This document shows positions 7,462-16,059 of a DNA stretch of 18,393 nucleotides, piece by piece. The stretch is from assembly GCA_045642925.1 (NCBI GenBank), contig JAZUJW010000083.1, forward strand, positions 1 to 18,393. Direction: 5' to 3'. Made by a program: the position numbers and the translations under genes. The stretch's first letter is position 1, and the number at the start of each line of letters is the position of its first letter. Under the pieces are notes generated by a model. It made no database searches. It saw nothing but the letters and a program-made list of their open reading frames with translations, and was not told the DNA's origin. This stretch comes from Firm-04 sp045642925 (GTDB lineage Bacteria > Bacillota > Clostridia > Oscillospirales > Ruminococcaceae).

Positions 7462-8946
7462 ATGGCAAAAAATTATGAGAATTACTTTCAGGTGACTTCC
7501 AACACTGAACAAATTCTGACCATTGACATTGCGCGCAAGGAAACCCCGATCGACAGCTTTACATTGACTGTGGAAAATCAGAATCTGGTGCTGCGGTATG
7601 CCGATGGCAGTTCCTCGATGGATTCGTACCAGTTAAAACTGGCTTCAGAGAATTTCTACTATAAGCTTTCGATTGATGATTCGTACAATTTCACGCTGTA
7701 TGAATGCGTAAAGGGCAATCCTGCCGCGGAAACCGCAGCGGTCATGTTCAATCTGCTGAGCCACAGCGAAGCCCTGAAAACCGAAAATCCCCATCCGATC
7801 GCCGCTTTGGTACAGGTGACACCGAATTACGGCGTTTGTGAACTGGTCAGTGCAGACGGCACGGCAGCCACCGAATTGCCCGCCGAAACCACCTACCAGA
7901 CACTTGACAGTGCCATCACCGTGTCAATGACGACCGTAGCCAATTCCGCGCCGCTGCCGCCTGAAGAACCAAAATCGAATTCACTTATCAGTACGCTGGT
8001 CATCCTGCTGGTGATTCTGGTCGTATTGATGGCGGGAAGCATTGCGGTGCTGAAAAAGAAGAACGATGCGCAAAAGGCTGCACTCGCTGCAAAACGCGAA
8101 GAAGAACTGAGCCGTTCTACGCGCAGTATGCCGCCGCGTATACCGCGGCAGGCAACCTTAACGGAGCGTCTTTCGAAAAAACAGATGGGAACAATCGATA
8201 TCCCACATTATCAGGAAGAACCTGATGATTGGATCGAACAATCACAGAAACAGCCGCAAAAGCCTGATTTCGAAGAACCTGCCCCCGCGCCTGCACCTGT
8301 TCTGCCTGAAACACCACAGGAAGAAACATTCTCGGAGGATGAGATCCAGTGGGTTGTACCGCAGATGCAAAGACGTGCACAGACACAGGAATTTCCGATC
8401 CCGTCACCGCAAAGCGGCTCTTTTTATGATGACGCAGCGGCTTCTGTCCCGCAGACTGCCCCTGTACAGCAGGAAACACCTGCTTACCAGAATCCGCCTA
8501 TACAGCAGGAAGTACCTGCTTACCAGAATCCGCCCATGCCGCTGGAAGTGCCCGCCCCTGCACCAGCACCCGAACGGGATGATCTGGATGCAGATGAATG
8601 GACACGCATGAAAGCAGCAGGCATCGAAATGATGTTCTTCAAGGAGGAGCGTCAGTTTGACGGCACATGGTGCTTAAAGCCGATGGTCAGCGGCAGAAGT
8701 TCGTTCATCCTCTGGAAGGAGAAAGACGGTATTCTCCGCATCATCCTCAGCCCGCTGATTTACGGCAGTGATGACCCGTTCGGCGGTACAGGCATCAACA
8801 TCATCAAGCAGTTTTTTGAAGGCGCAGACGAGTTCGGCGGCAGGATCACCAACATGACACCTGCCATGTTTGAACCCGCAGACAATACCAATTCCGTCTA
8901 CCGCTGTATGCGGCGCGGAATCATTATGCAGAAGGAGAACGATTGA
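7462..8946 (+). CDS. Single-pass membrane protein with Pro/Gln-rich tail and C-terminal globular domain
   Basis: 494 residues; start supported by AGAGGA (7449-7454), 7 bases upstream. Residues 1-170 are beta-rich with alternating hydrophobic residues and no signal peptide. One membrane helix (175-195, LISTLVILLVILVVLMAGSIAVL) is followed by KKKN, so the long C-terminal part is probably cytoplasmic. Residues 200-375 are charged, then rich in Pro, Gln and Ala, with two exact-length 12-residue repeats (QQE-PAYQNPP type, 336-359). The last 119 residues form a compact domain with conserved-looking aromatic and Gly positions (FDGTWCLKPM, GRSSFILWKEKDGILRI, IYGSDDPFGGTG). I recognise none of these domains. 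A flexible tether between a membrane anchor and a cytoplasmic module fits a role linking the cytoskeleton-like protein to the membrane; this is inference. Its stop overlaps or nearly abuts the next start, so the two are translationally coupled. Confidence 0.82.
   Translation: MAKNYENYFQVTSNTEQILTIDIARKETPIDSFTLTVENQNLVLRYADGSSSMDSYQLKLASENFYYKLSIDDSYNFTLYECVKGNPAAETAAVMFNLLSHSEALKTENPHPIAALVQVTPNYGVCELVSADGTAATELPAETTYQTLDSAITVSMTTVANSAPLPPEEPKSNSLISTLVILLVILVVLMAGSIAVLKKKNDAQKAALAAKREEELSRSTRSMPPRIPRQATLTERLSKKQMGTIDIPHYQEEPDDWIEQSQKQPQKPDFEEPAPAPAPVLPETPQEETFSEDEIQWVVPQMQRRAQTQEFPIPSPQSGSFYDDAAASVPQTAPVQQETPAYQNPPIQQEVPAYQNPPMPLEVPAPAPAPERDDLDADEWTRMKAAGIEMMFFKEERQFDGTWCLKPMVSGRSSFILWKEKDGILRIILSPLIYGSDDPFGGTGINIIKQFFEGADEFGGRITNMTPAMFEPADNTNSVYRCMRRGIIMQKEND
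8467..8538 (+). repeat. Two 36-bp in-frame tandem repeats
   Basis: Units at 8467-8502 and 8503-8538 differ at a few bases. Each encodes QQE[TV]PAYQNPP[IM] in the Pro-rich linker of the membrane protein. The next 5 or so codons (PLEVP) look like the start of a decayed third unit. Copy number in this linker may vary between strains. Confidence 0.85.
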
Positions 8947-8948
8947 GC

Positions 8949-10823
8949 ATGAATCAGAAATTCCATCGCAAATGGCTCGCATTGCTGACAGGCATCGTCA
9001 TGATGCTTCCTGCCTATGGCTGCGGCGGCGGTTCGCAGCAGGGCGGCATTGATTTGTCACAGCACAAAAATATGTATTCCATTCCGTTTCAGACGGATGC
9101 GGCAGCAAGCAATGCAGTGCTGATTCAGCCCGGCTATGTTTCCTGCTATCAGGAAAAATCAGAGGAAAAGCCGAAAGTCCAGATCTGGTATGACAATGCC
9201 GATTCCAGCACCAATGTTTGCTCCGATATCGGCGAGATCAATAATGGTGCGACCGCAGCAGGACTTGACCTTTCCCTCAAGTACATCAAGGAATTCTATA
9301 ACCGCCTGCTGAATACCTCCCTGAACTTTTCGGGTGCGGAATGCACGGATTTGTACACGCTTACAGGCAATGCGGCGGTCAACCTTACAGATGCTTCTGC
9401 AAACAGCGTGACATGGAACACCGTGCCGCACGTTTCGACCGATGCATCCCCGACCGATGCCGCATTTTATGTCCGCAGTCTGCAAATGCAGGATTTTGAT
9501 TCTCCGGAATATGTGGAACTGACCGACAACTATTATCAGGTACTTGGCGAAGGCGCACTCCGTCAGCTTTACAAGGACGGCGGCAGAATCTCGGATGATT
9601 CTTTTGCAAAGGACATCAATGTGGTGTTCTCCGACTTGGCAGATGCCGACCTTTCCAATACAGCGCTTGCAGAAATGATCGTAAAGCGCCTCGATACGGC
9701 AAGAGCCGCAGACAATGACGTTTCTATTTTCTGTCTGGGCGTAAAACTGCCGTACACGGGATGGATCGCCGTTCCTGACCGCACCAACAGTCTCCAGCAG
9801 ATGAAGCTTTACCGCCAGACCTATGTCAATCAGGAAACGGGACGTTCGTATTATCTGATTATTTCCGGCCCGACCGAAATCACCCGCGCATATGCGAACA
9901 GCCTGAAAAACGGTCTTTCCGAAAAAATCATTGCCGACCCTGACAATACGGACGGCTATAAAGTCGAGAGTATGTTCACCAATTTGCAGCTCGAAGAAGA
10001 AACCACCACAGAAGAAGACCTGACGGGTGCAGAAGACGTGATCCAGCTTATCATCCCCGAAGATGCGCAGGCAAAGAAAAAGCCAACGCCGAAACAACAG
10101 CAGGGAACCACTGATACTACCGAAGCGACCACAACGGATACCACAGCGGAAACAACAGTCACCACCGCTGCTGACGATGACAACCACTTTGAAACACAGC
10201 ATTTCATGGCAGTGCCGAAGGAAGAACTGTTCACGCTCTATAACGGACAGGATGTCAGCGCACTGACCGAATATGCCGAGAAAAATCAGTTCCGCTGGAA
10301 AAAATTCATGAACGGCGTGAAAATCACCAGTCAGGGCGCAGTCGGTTATCCCGCAGGTCTGAACGCAAAAGTCCGCAGTGATGCCAACGTCCAGATCGTT
10401 GGCTCGAAGCTGTATCAGGCATCCCTGACCGCAGACGGCGCGTGCAATTGGGTGAATGTCAGCAACTCCGATTTTGCAAATTATGGTACGCTGACCACAC
10501 TGAAAGAACAGGTTTATCTCGAATTTACAAAGAAACAAGCGCCTGTTGATACCTTCACATGGCTGCTGGAATTCGACCTTGCCAACGGCAGCGGTGCAGA
10601 TTACACGCAGTTCCTTGACAGCGCCTTCACGGAATCCTACTCCACCGCAGATCTGTCGGACAGCAGCTATTTCTGTGCAATGAACATGAACGAGTTTGCT
10701 GAAACCATTCTTTCTGCGGAAGATACGCAGATCAAGCAGAAATACTATGTGCTGATCACACTGAAGGATACGCCTACCACCGCATCCAAAGCGCCTGCAA
10801 GACAGAGCGCTCCCGCACAATGA
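8949..10823 (+). CDS. Large lipoprotein, possible von Willebrand A-like fold
   Basis: 624 residues from the ATG at 8949; the in-frame TTG at 8943, closer to AAGGAG (8932-8937), is the alternative. A basic N-terminus, a hydrophobic stretch and LPAYGC give a lipobox with Cys25 as the lipid-modified residue, followed by a Gly/Ser/Gln spacer, so it is a membrane-tethered extracellular lipoprotein. Strands KVQIWYDNADSS (76-87), DINVVFSDLADADL (222-235) and VSIFCLGVKLPYTG (258-271) are arranged like the metal-site strand, a following strand-loop and a later strand of a von Willebrand A domain, but the DxSxS motif is degenerate, so this is weak. A Thr-rich linker (about 380-412) joins it to a second globular region (about 415-610). 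The C-terminus is a disordered Ala/Pro/Thr/Gln tail. Start overlaps or abuts the preceding gene. Probably the outer face of the proposed complex. Confidence 0.82.
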   Translation: MNQKFHRKWLALLTGIVMMLPAYGCGGGSQQGGIDLSQHKNMYSIPFQTDAAASNAVLIQPGYVSCYQEKSEEKPKVQIWYDNADSSTNVCSDIGEINNGATAAGLDLSLKYIKEFYNRLLNTSLNFSGAECTDLYTLTGNAAVNLTDASANSVTWNTVPHVSTDASPTDAAFYVRSLQMQDFDSPEYVELTDNYYQVLGEGALRQLYKDGGRISDDSFAKDINVVFSDLADADLSNTALAEMIVKRLDTARAADNDVSIFCLGVKLPYTGWIAVPDRTNSLQQMKLYRQTYVNQETGRSYYLIISGPTEITRAYANSLKNGLSEKIIADPDNTDGYKVESMFTNLQLEEETTTEEDLTGAEDVIQLIIPEDAQAKKKPTPKQQQGTTDTTEATTTDTTAETTVTTAADDDNHFETQHFMAVPKEELFTLYNGQDVSALTEYAEKNQFRWKKFMNGVKITSQGAVGYPAGLNAKVRSDANVQIVGSKLYQASLTADGACNWVNVSNSDFANYGTLTTLKEQVYLEFTKKQAPVDTFTWLLEFDLANGSGADYTQFLDSAFTESYSTADLSDSSYFCAMNMNEFAETILSAEDTQIKQKYYVLITLKDTPTTASKAPARQSAPAQ

Positions 10824-10837
10824 TGAAATCCCACCGC

Positions 10838-10881
10838 AAGTTCTATCGTTTCAGGGCGCAGCCCCTGAAGCGATAGAACTT
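10838..10881. repeat. Long intercistronic hairpin between the lipoprotein and coiled-coil genes
   Basis: AAGTTCTATCG (10838-10848) pairs with CGATAGAACTT (10871-10881), and the inner TTTCAGGG pairs with CCCTGAAG, giving a stem of nearly 20 pairs with a small loop. No T-run follows, so it is not a terminator. Likely roles are transcript stability or a processing boundary inside the operon. Confidence 0.7.
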
Positions 10882-10920
10882 CATGTTATCAACCCTGAAA
10901 CAGCAAAGGAGTGTTCGCGG

Positions 10921-11526
10921 ATGAACAAAAAAAAGAAAGCCGCCAAAGCAGAAGAACTGCCCAAGGAAACCCAAACGGCATCGGCAGAAGCACCTGCGGA
11001 ACAAGCGCCTGCCGCTGCACCCGCCGTCCGGAATGAACTGACGGCACTGGTGACAAAGCTGGAAAACGAAAATGCACTGAAATCCGGCAGCAAGAAACGC
11101 TTTATTTTCCTGCGCGGCATCATCATCGGTGTCCTGCTGGGCATTGCGGCGTTCGTGATTCTGGAAGCACTGGCGTTCGGCACGGGACTGCGTTTATATT
11201 GTATGCTCTGGGGCGCGGTAGTCGGTATTCTCATCGGTCTGATCGAACTGCTGCTGAATGCCAAAAGCAACAAGATTATGAAAAAACAGGATACGCAGGC
11301 AAAGCTGCTGACGATGAAAAGCCAATGGCAGAAGGAACTTCTGCGGAAACAGATGATGGCAACAGAAGTCTGCAAGCGCAAAAGCAAAGTCGTCCCGAAT
11401 GTGGACGAAGACCAGAACAGCGGAAAGCTCCTCTCGGAAAGCGTCTTGCAGGATCTATATGAAAACGAAGCCATGCTGCAAAAACTCAGCGCATTGGCGC
11501 AGGAAACGGAGGAAACACAGGCATGA
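10921..11526 (+). CDS. Two-helix membrane protein with coiled-coil tail
   Basis: 201 residues; start supported by AAAGGAG (10905-10911), 9 bases upstream. The N-terminus is Lys-rich and then Ala/Pro/Glu-rich, so disordered (1-40). Two membrane helices follow at about 61-86 and 92-113, separated by a very short loop, making a hairpin with both ends in the cytoplasm. Residues 115-201 are charged and helical, likely a coiled coil, with many Lys, Gln and Met. The stop codon overlaps the next ATG (ATGA, 11523-11526), so the two proteins are probably made in equal amounts and may bind each other through their coiled coils. No family recognised. Confidence 0.8.
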   Translation: MNKKKKAAKAEELPKETQTASAEAPAEQAPAAAPAVRNELTALVTKLENENALKSGSKKRFIFLRGIIIGVLLGIAAFVILEALAFGTGLRLYCMLWGAVVGILIGLIELLLNAKSNKIMKKQDTQAKLLTMKSQWQKELLRKQMMATEVCKRKSKVVPNVDEDQNSGKLLSESVLQDLYENEAMLQKLSALAQETEETQA

Positions 11527-12602
11527 AGCTGGTACAGTGCAAAAATCTCGAATGCAGACGCATTCAGCTTGCAGCAGAGCATTGCCGTTACTGTGAAATG
11601 TCTGCGCTCGAACCCATCGGCACGATCGGTGTGCATGAACGCATGATTGCAGGGTATGAGTATGCCTGCGCCCTGATTTCCAACAGCGATTTCCATGGTG
11701 CGCTGGCGATGCTGAATCAGGTCAAGCAATGGAGCCCGAAAGAACCCGGTGTGTACTATTACCGCATGATGGCAAAATTTGAATGTACCACCGAAAGCGA
11801 ATTACTGGCGCATGGTTTCGACTGCCGCGAAGAACACGGCGACATCGACTTCTACCTTGCACGGAAATTTGCAAAAGAATTTCAGATGAAGAACGAATCG
11901 GAATTCTTCGCCCGCATGGAAACTGTGGAAAACAAAATTCAGCAGGCACTCGAAGCCGCAGAACGCGAAGCCTTTGAGAAGGAACTGCTTGCGAAGCGGA
12001 ATGAGATGCTGCATTTCAAATCGGAACTGGAAGCCATGCAGGACTCGCTGTTCCAGAAACAGAAGGAAAAACTGGTGCTGGAACTCGAAAAAAGCAATCT
12101 GCATTCACAGCTTCGCAGCCTTTGCTATGCAAAAGAAAATACAAGCCTGAAGGATGCGGCTGCAAAAGTCAAAGACATCGGCGAAGAAATCGAATCGCTG
12201 GATAAGGCGACACTGGAATCCGATATGGTACATACTTATTATGTCGATATTTTCGCGGCAATGCGCAAAGCAGTCGAAGCAGGCGACCAACTGGAACGCT
12301 GCCGTTCACAGCATCCGTGGCAGTGGGAGATCCAGATGCTTTCGAAAAAGCAGGCTGCTTTGGATGCGGAGATCGCTGAGATGCAGGAAGCACTTCTGAC
12401 ATTGCGCGAAGAAGTCAGCGAGCTCATGGAAGCGTACAGCAGTCTGGAAGCAGACTATGCAGAAGTGATGGATGCCATCGCTTCGTACCGTTTTCTGGAC
12501 GGGCTGCATTACACATCGGAAAAGGCGTATCTGCAAATCGTGCGGACTGCCAGCGGCATTCAGGAGCGCTGGCTTTCCCTGCCCAAGCGGACTGATGCAT
12601 GA
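11523..12602 (+). CDS. Zinc-ribbon, TPR-like, coiled-coil protein
   Basis: 359 residues. The N-terminus carries CX4C (Cys6, Cys11) and CX2C (Cys21, Cys24), a zinc-ribbon-like knuckle. Residues 40-72 look like a TPR-type helical pair (YEYACALISNSDFHGALAMLNQVKQWSPKEPGVYYY). Strong heptad-rich coiled-coil regions follow at about 133-200 and 268-312. There is no signal peptide or membrane helix, so it is cytoplasmic. It overlaps the preceding membrane coiled-coil gene by 4 bases. No enzymatic motif is visible; a scaffold or adaptor role is the simplest reading. A SMC- or kinesin-like assignment is not supported, because no nucleotide-binding head is present. Confidence 0.8.
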   Translation: MKLVQCKNLECRRIQLAAEHCRYCEMSALEPIGTIGVHERMIAGYEYACALISNSDFHGALAMLNQVKQWSPKEPGVYYYRMMAKFECTTESELLAHGFDCREEHGDIDFYLARKFAKEFQMKNESEFFARMETVENKIQQALEAAEREAFEKELLAKRNEMLHFKSELEAMQDSLFQKQKEKLVLELEKSNLHSQLRSLCYAKENTSLKDAAAKVKDIGEEIESLDKATLESDMVHTYYVDIFAAMRKAVEAGDQLERCRSQHPWQWEIQMLSKKQAALDAEIAEMQEALLTLREEVSELMEAYSSLEADYAEVMDAIASYRFLDGLHYTSEKAYLQIVRTASGIQERWLSLPKRTDA

Positions 12603-12645
12603 TGCAGCAGCGCATACAAAATCATAGAATGGGAGGCTGTGCGTG

Positions 12646-14430
12646 ATGGAATGGAACGCTGCATATATGACGGAATTTCTGGATGACCTTTCCGTGCTGA
12701 ACGACAGTATTCAGTCGATTCTGGCAGCGGATGAAGTACAGGAGGAAGAAGCACCTGTTCAGCAGAAAACCGCCATGCAGAAAATACAGGCTGAATTATC
12801 CAAAACAAAAATGGAAAGCAGTACGCTCTGGTCGGAATTCCGTGAGCAGACACAGGAAATGGAAGAACAGATCCAGCGCTGTCAGGATGCGCTGGGATAT
12901 CTCAATGCCGCAAGACAGAGCATTTTGTGCGCAGAACAATACGAAAAGCATACAAAGGGGCAAAGCGCCGCAGAAGCCATCCGTGTCCTGCGGGACGGAC
13001 TGCATTTTACAACGGACGATGTGCTGGAAAGTGTGGAAGTATTCGCAAAACTTGCCAACGCGATCAATCAGGCGGCAAATCACAACGAAAAGAAGCAGCT
13101 GAAAAATCGCTGCATTGAATTTACGGCATACGCAGAACGTGCAAAAACACTGCTGGAAGATGAAATTCAGGCAAAGCGTACACAGTTTGCGCAGCAAATC
13201 GTGACAGCAAGAGAAACCGCACAGCATCAGCAGAATGCATTTGCCGATGCGATTACCGAGATCTGGGAAAATGCCAAGGCGGAAACCCCGACAGTCATCA
13301 AAACTGATACCGATCAGAAAGTGCTGAAAAATAAGCTACAGCTTGCCTTGCGTGATGCCGAAACCGAATTCACGATGAAGCACAATCCTTCGGTCATGCT
13401 GGAAAAATACTGTGCGCTCTTTGACAGTGAACCTTCCGTGACCAACTGGAACTTTGCGAAGAATGTGCCGTCTGCATGGACTTGCGGAATGCTCCAGTAT
13501 GATACGAAAAACATGGGACTGTGTGATGAAGCAGCAGCGTTTTTGCAGGAGAAATATTCTTTTCTTTGCAGCGGAACAGTCTTGCAGATGCCGCTTTGTC
13601 TGCCGTACAATCAGGGCATGAACACCGTATTCCGCTTTGCGGAGGGACAGTCTGCAAGCCGCATCGGTTCAACGGCAGTCAATGCGATTTTCCAGATGAT
13701 GATGACATTTCCGCTGGCAAAGCTGAATATTCTGCGAATCGACACAACACTGGATTATGAAGCACAGCTTTCGATTTTCAATCAGCTTGTCGAACCGACC
13801 GTGCCGCAGAGCAACGTACTGGTACATGACCGTGTCTGGACAAAGGCGGAGGACATCAATGCACGGCTGAACAAACTGGACGGACACCGTTCCAGCATCC
13901 TTGCCAATGTGCTGCAAGGCAGAACCGAAAACCTCAGGCAGTACAACGAAGCCAATCCGCAGCATCAGCAGGGTTATCATCTGATTGTTGCAATACTGGA
14001 TGCCAATAAGCCTGAAAGCAAGCTGATTCTGCCGAAACTGGAAATGATGGCAAAACGCGGGCCAGAATCCGGTGTCTTTACGATGGTCTTTGAACTGAAT
14101 GTCAAGGACATGAGGGACGGAAACGCAGAAGACAAGAATATGGCTGCGCTCCTCAAGGACGCAGAAAATCATTTTCTGTTCCCGAAGAAGGAAAGCCGCG
14201 TATTCTACCATACCATGTACCCGATGAAGTATAAATTCTGCTGGAAGCCGCTGATTTTCCCGACATCAGAGGTCAACGTGCAGTTGGATTTCTTACGGCA
14301 GCTTTCTGCGGATGATAAAAAGAAAGCAGCGGAGATCCGCCTGAAAATTGCCAATATCATCCGCGACTATCAAATGCAGGTACTCAAACGGATGCGTGAC
14401 GGCATTTTTCAGGCAGTGAAACAAAAATAA
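12646..14430 (+). CDS. Coiled-coil protein with Walker-A-less FtsK-like C-terminal half
   Basis: 594 residues from the ATG at 12646; a GTG directly before it (12643) is possible. GGGAGG at 12631-12636 is the ribosome binding site. The first 235 residues are largely coiled coil (about 40-85 and 145-205). The second half resembles, as I recall the family, the FtsK/SpoIIIE-like domains of large actinobacterial proteins: LCLPYNQGMNTVF then a helix (about 317-345), a strand ending in a Asp (LNILRIDTT), a long helical stretch with NVLQGRTENLRQYNEAN, then YHLIVAILDAN (444-454, Walker-B-like strand) and MAKRGPESGVFTMVFE. No GxxxxGK[ST] P-loop is present anywhere, so ATP hydrolysis is doubtful. It may be a structural or pseudo-ATPase subunit. 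This family link is from pattern memory and needs a profile search. Confidence 0.8.
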   Translation: MEWNAAYMTEFLDDLSVLNDSIQSILAADEVQEEEAPVQQKTAMQKIQAELSKTKMESSTLWSEFREQTQEMEEQIQRCQDALGYLNAARQSILCAEQYEKHTKGQSAAEAIRVLRDGLHFTTDDVLESVEVFAKLANAINQAANHNEKKQLKNRCIEFTAYAERAKTLLEDEIQAKRTQFAQQIVTARETAQHQQNAFADAITEIWENAKAETPTVIKTDTDQKVLKNKLQLALRDAETEFTMKHNPSVMLEKYCALFDSEPSVTNWNFAKNVPSAWTCGMLQYDTKNMGLCDEAAAFLQEKYSFLCSGTVLQMPLCLPYNQGMNTVFRFAEGQSASRIGSTAVNAIFQMMMTFPLAKLNILRIDTTLDYEAQLSIFNQLVEPTVPQSNVLVHDRVWTKAEDINARLNKLDGHRSSILANVLQGRTENLRQYNEANPQHQQGYHLIVAILDANKPESKLILPKLEMMAKRGPESGVFTMVFELNVKDMRDGNAEDKNMAALLKDAENHFLFPKKESRVFYHTMYPMKYKFCWKPLIFPTSEVNVQLDFLRQLSADDKKKAAEIRLKIANIIRDYQMQVLKRMRDGIFQAVKQK

Positions 14431-14453
14431 GGATGCAGCGGAGGATGGAAGGC

Positions 14454-16025
14454 ATGAATTGTCCATTTTGCAAGGCAGAAATGCAAGAAGAAGCGATATT
14501 TTGTCCGAAGTGCGGACAAATACAGAAGGCATCCGCTGCCACAGAATCGCCCGACAAAAAGTCTGCATATTGGGGCAGTATCGGCGAATTGTCTGTCAGA
14601 GATGCCAAACAGGATGACGAATTAAAGAAATCGATCAAACAGAAGCTCAAAAAAAGCAGACGTATATTTATCATTTTGCTTGTCGCCGTGAATTTCGGAT
14701 TCTTCGGATATGAATACGCAACCAAGCTTCGTTTGATGCGGCAGTACAATCAGGCAGAAATGTATCTGGAAGAAGGCAAGTATACAGAAGCGGAAGACGC
14801 TTTTCTGGCGCTGGACGATTACAATGATGCCAAACAAAAAGCAGACGAATCTCGCAACAAACGCTTTGAAGCAGACTATCAGAATGCCATTTCAAGTTAT
14901 GAGAATCAGGAATATCGCACGGCATACGAACAGTTTCAGGCTTTGGGCGATTATCAGGACAGCCGCCAATATGCGGTCAAATCCAGAGATGAAGTCGTCA
15001 AAACATGGAATGCATTTGCTTCATGGGATTTTTCCAGGTCGCTGGATGAATGCAGTGGTGCGGAAGCAACCGTCAATTCGTTGACACAAATCGACGTGCA
15101 GAATATCTATGTTGATAAAGCGGCGGCATTTAACGGCAAAGACACATGGATTCAGTGCGAAAAACACATGGATTGCGAGTCGGGCTGGACTGCAACCGTA
15201 CTGTTCCGCTGTCAGGATGTCAACCGTTCTAATGAATCGGTGATTTCGTTGGGTTCGGGTGAAGATGTCCATATGGCACTATCTGTCAGTAGCGGCCACT
15301 TGTGCCTGACGCACTACTTTGAAGGTGGAGAAACAATTTTTCTCAGTAATCCGTTAGAACTTGAGAACAATAAATGGTATCAGGCCGTTCTGAGTGGAGA
15401 TGATGTGCTGAAACTGACTGTCAACGGTCAAACCGAGTCGTCCGAACCGATTCCCATAGAGTATTGGCCATGCGACATCATATCTATCGGCAGAGATGCT
15501 CAGTATGCGGATGATAATGTTTTTTACGGAGAAATCGCAAATGTCGCATTCTATGACTATAACGTTCCGGAGGAAAACCTTTCTCTGCTGACGGATAGTA
15601 TCATGAATCTGGATGACGCACAAACAGACAAAACCTATATCCCGTCAGATGCATATTTCTGGAACGGGCATCACTATGCGCTGTTCCGGAATTGCACAAC
15701 AATGGAAGAAGCTGAACAGTATTGCAATTCCCGCGGCGGTTATCTTGCCGTGATCTCAACAGCAGAAGAAAACGAGATCCTCAATTCCATCAGTGAATCG
15801 GATGCAGTATTCGGCTATCGGACAAAAGACAGCGGCGCAAGCTGGTCTTGGGTTGACGGAGAAGCCTCCGATTTCACCAAATGGATGAACGATCCGCCGC
15901 AATTGGATTCTGACGTGAATTATGCAGGATTTGCAAAATATGTTGGTTCGGATGCCTGGGTCGCATACGGTATCGATGCAAATAATCCAAAGAAGCTCAT
16001 TTATATTTGTGAATGGGATTCCTGA
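14454..16025 (+). CDS. Zinc-ribbon, membrane, TPR-like, LamG-like and C-type-lectin protein
   Basis: 523 residues. I chose the ATG at 14454 over 14433 and 14445 because GGAGG (14440-14444) lies 9 bases before it and the protein then begins MNCPFC, the usual start for N-terminal zinc ribbons (CX2C at 3/6 and CX2C at 17/20). A basic linker leads to one membrane helix (about 71-89). Outside are helical repeats with the F-x-x-LGDY-x-D-A pattern (about 96-180), a laminin-G/concanavalin-like beta-sandwich (about 185-388, WDFSRSLDE to FYGEIANVAFYDY), and a C-type-lectin-like domain (401-523: YALF, EAEQYCNSRGGYLAVIST, WSWVDG, CEW). The last two are typical sugar- or protein-binding folds. It is the last gene of the operon and carries its most obvious exposed ligand-binding part. 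Confidence 0.85.
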   Translation: MNCPFCKAEMQEEAIFCPKCGQIQKASAATESPDKKSAYWGSIGELSVRDAKQDDELKKSIKQKLKKSRRIFIILLVAVNFGFFGYEYATKLRLMRQYNQAEMYLEEGKYTEAEDAFLALDDYNDAKQKADESRNKRFEADYQNAISSYENQEYRTAYEQFQALGDYQDSRQYAVKSRDEVVKTWNAFASWDFSRSLDECSGAEATVNSLTQIDVQNIYVDKAAAFNGKDTWIQCEKHMDCESGWTATVLFRCQDVNRSNESVISLGSGEDVHMALSVSSGHLCLTHYFEGGETIFLSNPLELENNKWYQAVLSGDDVLKLTVNGQTESSEPIPIEYWPCDIISIGRDAQYADDNVFYGEIANVAFYDYNVPEENLSLLTDSIMNLDDAQTDKTYIPSDAYFWNGHHYALFRNCTTMEEAEQYCNSRGGYLAVISTAEENEILNSISESDAVFGYRTKDSGASWSWVDGEASDFTKWMNDPPQLDSDVNYAGFAKYVGSDAWVAYGIDANNPKKLIYICEWDS

Positions 16026-16059
16026 GACATCGCGTGCATCGGATACCCAATAGAATAGG

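Noticed and set aside
8467..8538. CRISPR-like short direct repeats
   Set aside because: Two adjacent in-frame coding units with no spacers; they encode a Pro/Gln-rich linker. No CRISPR array was seen in the window.
9159..10820. 553-residue minus-strand open frame
   Set aside because: Antisense shadow of the lipoprotein gene, whose lipobox, linker and ribosome binding site mark it as the real gene.
12646..14430. Type VII secretion ATPase (EssC-like) reading of the FtsK-like protein
   Set aside because: There is no Walker A motif, only one FtsK-like region, and no WXG100-type small protein in the operon.
2245..16025. The operon as an SrfABC-type virulence locus
   Set aside because: Only the actin/Hsp70-like part recalls SrfB. 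The gene number, membrane proteins, lipoprotein and lectin protein do not fit that three-gene layout.
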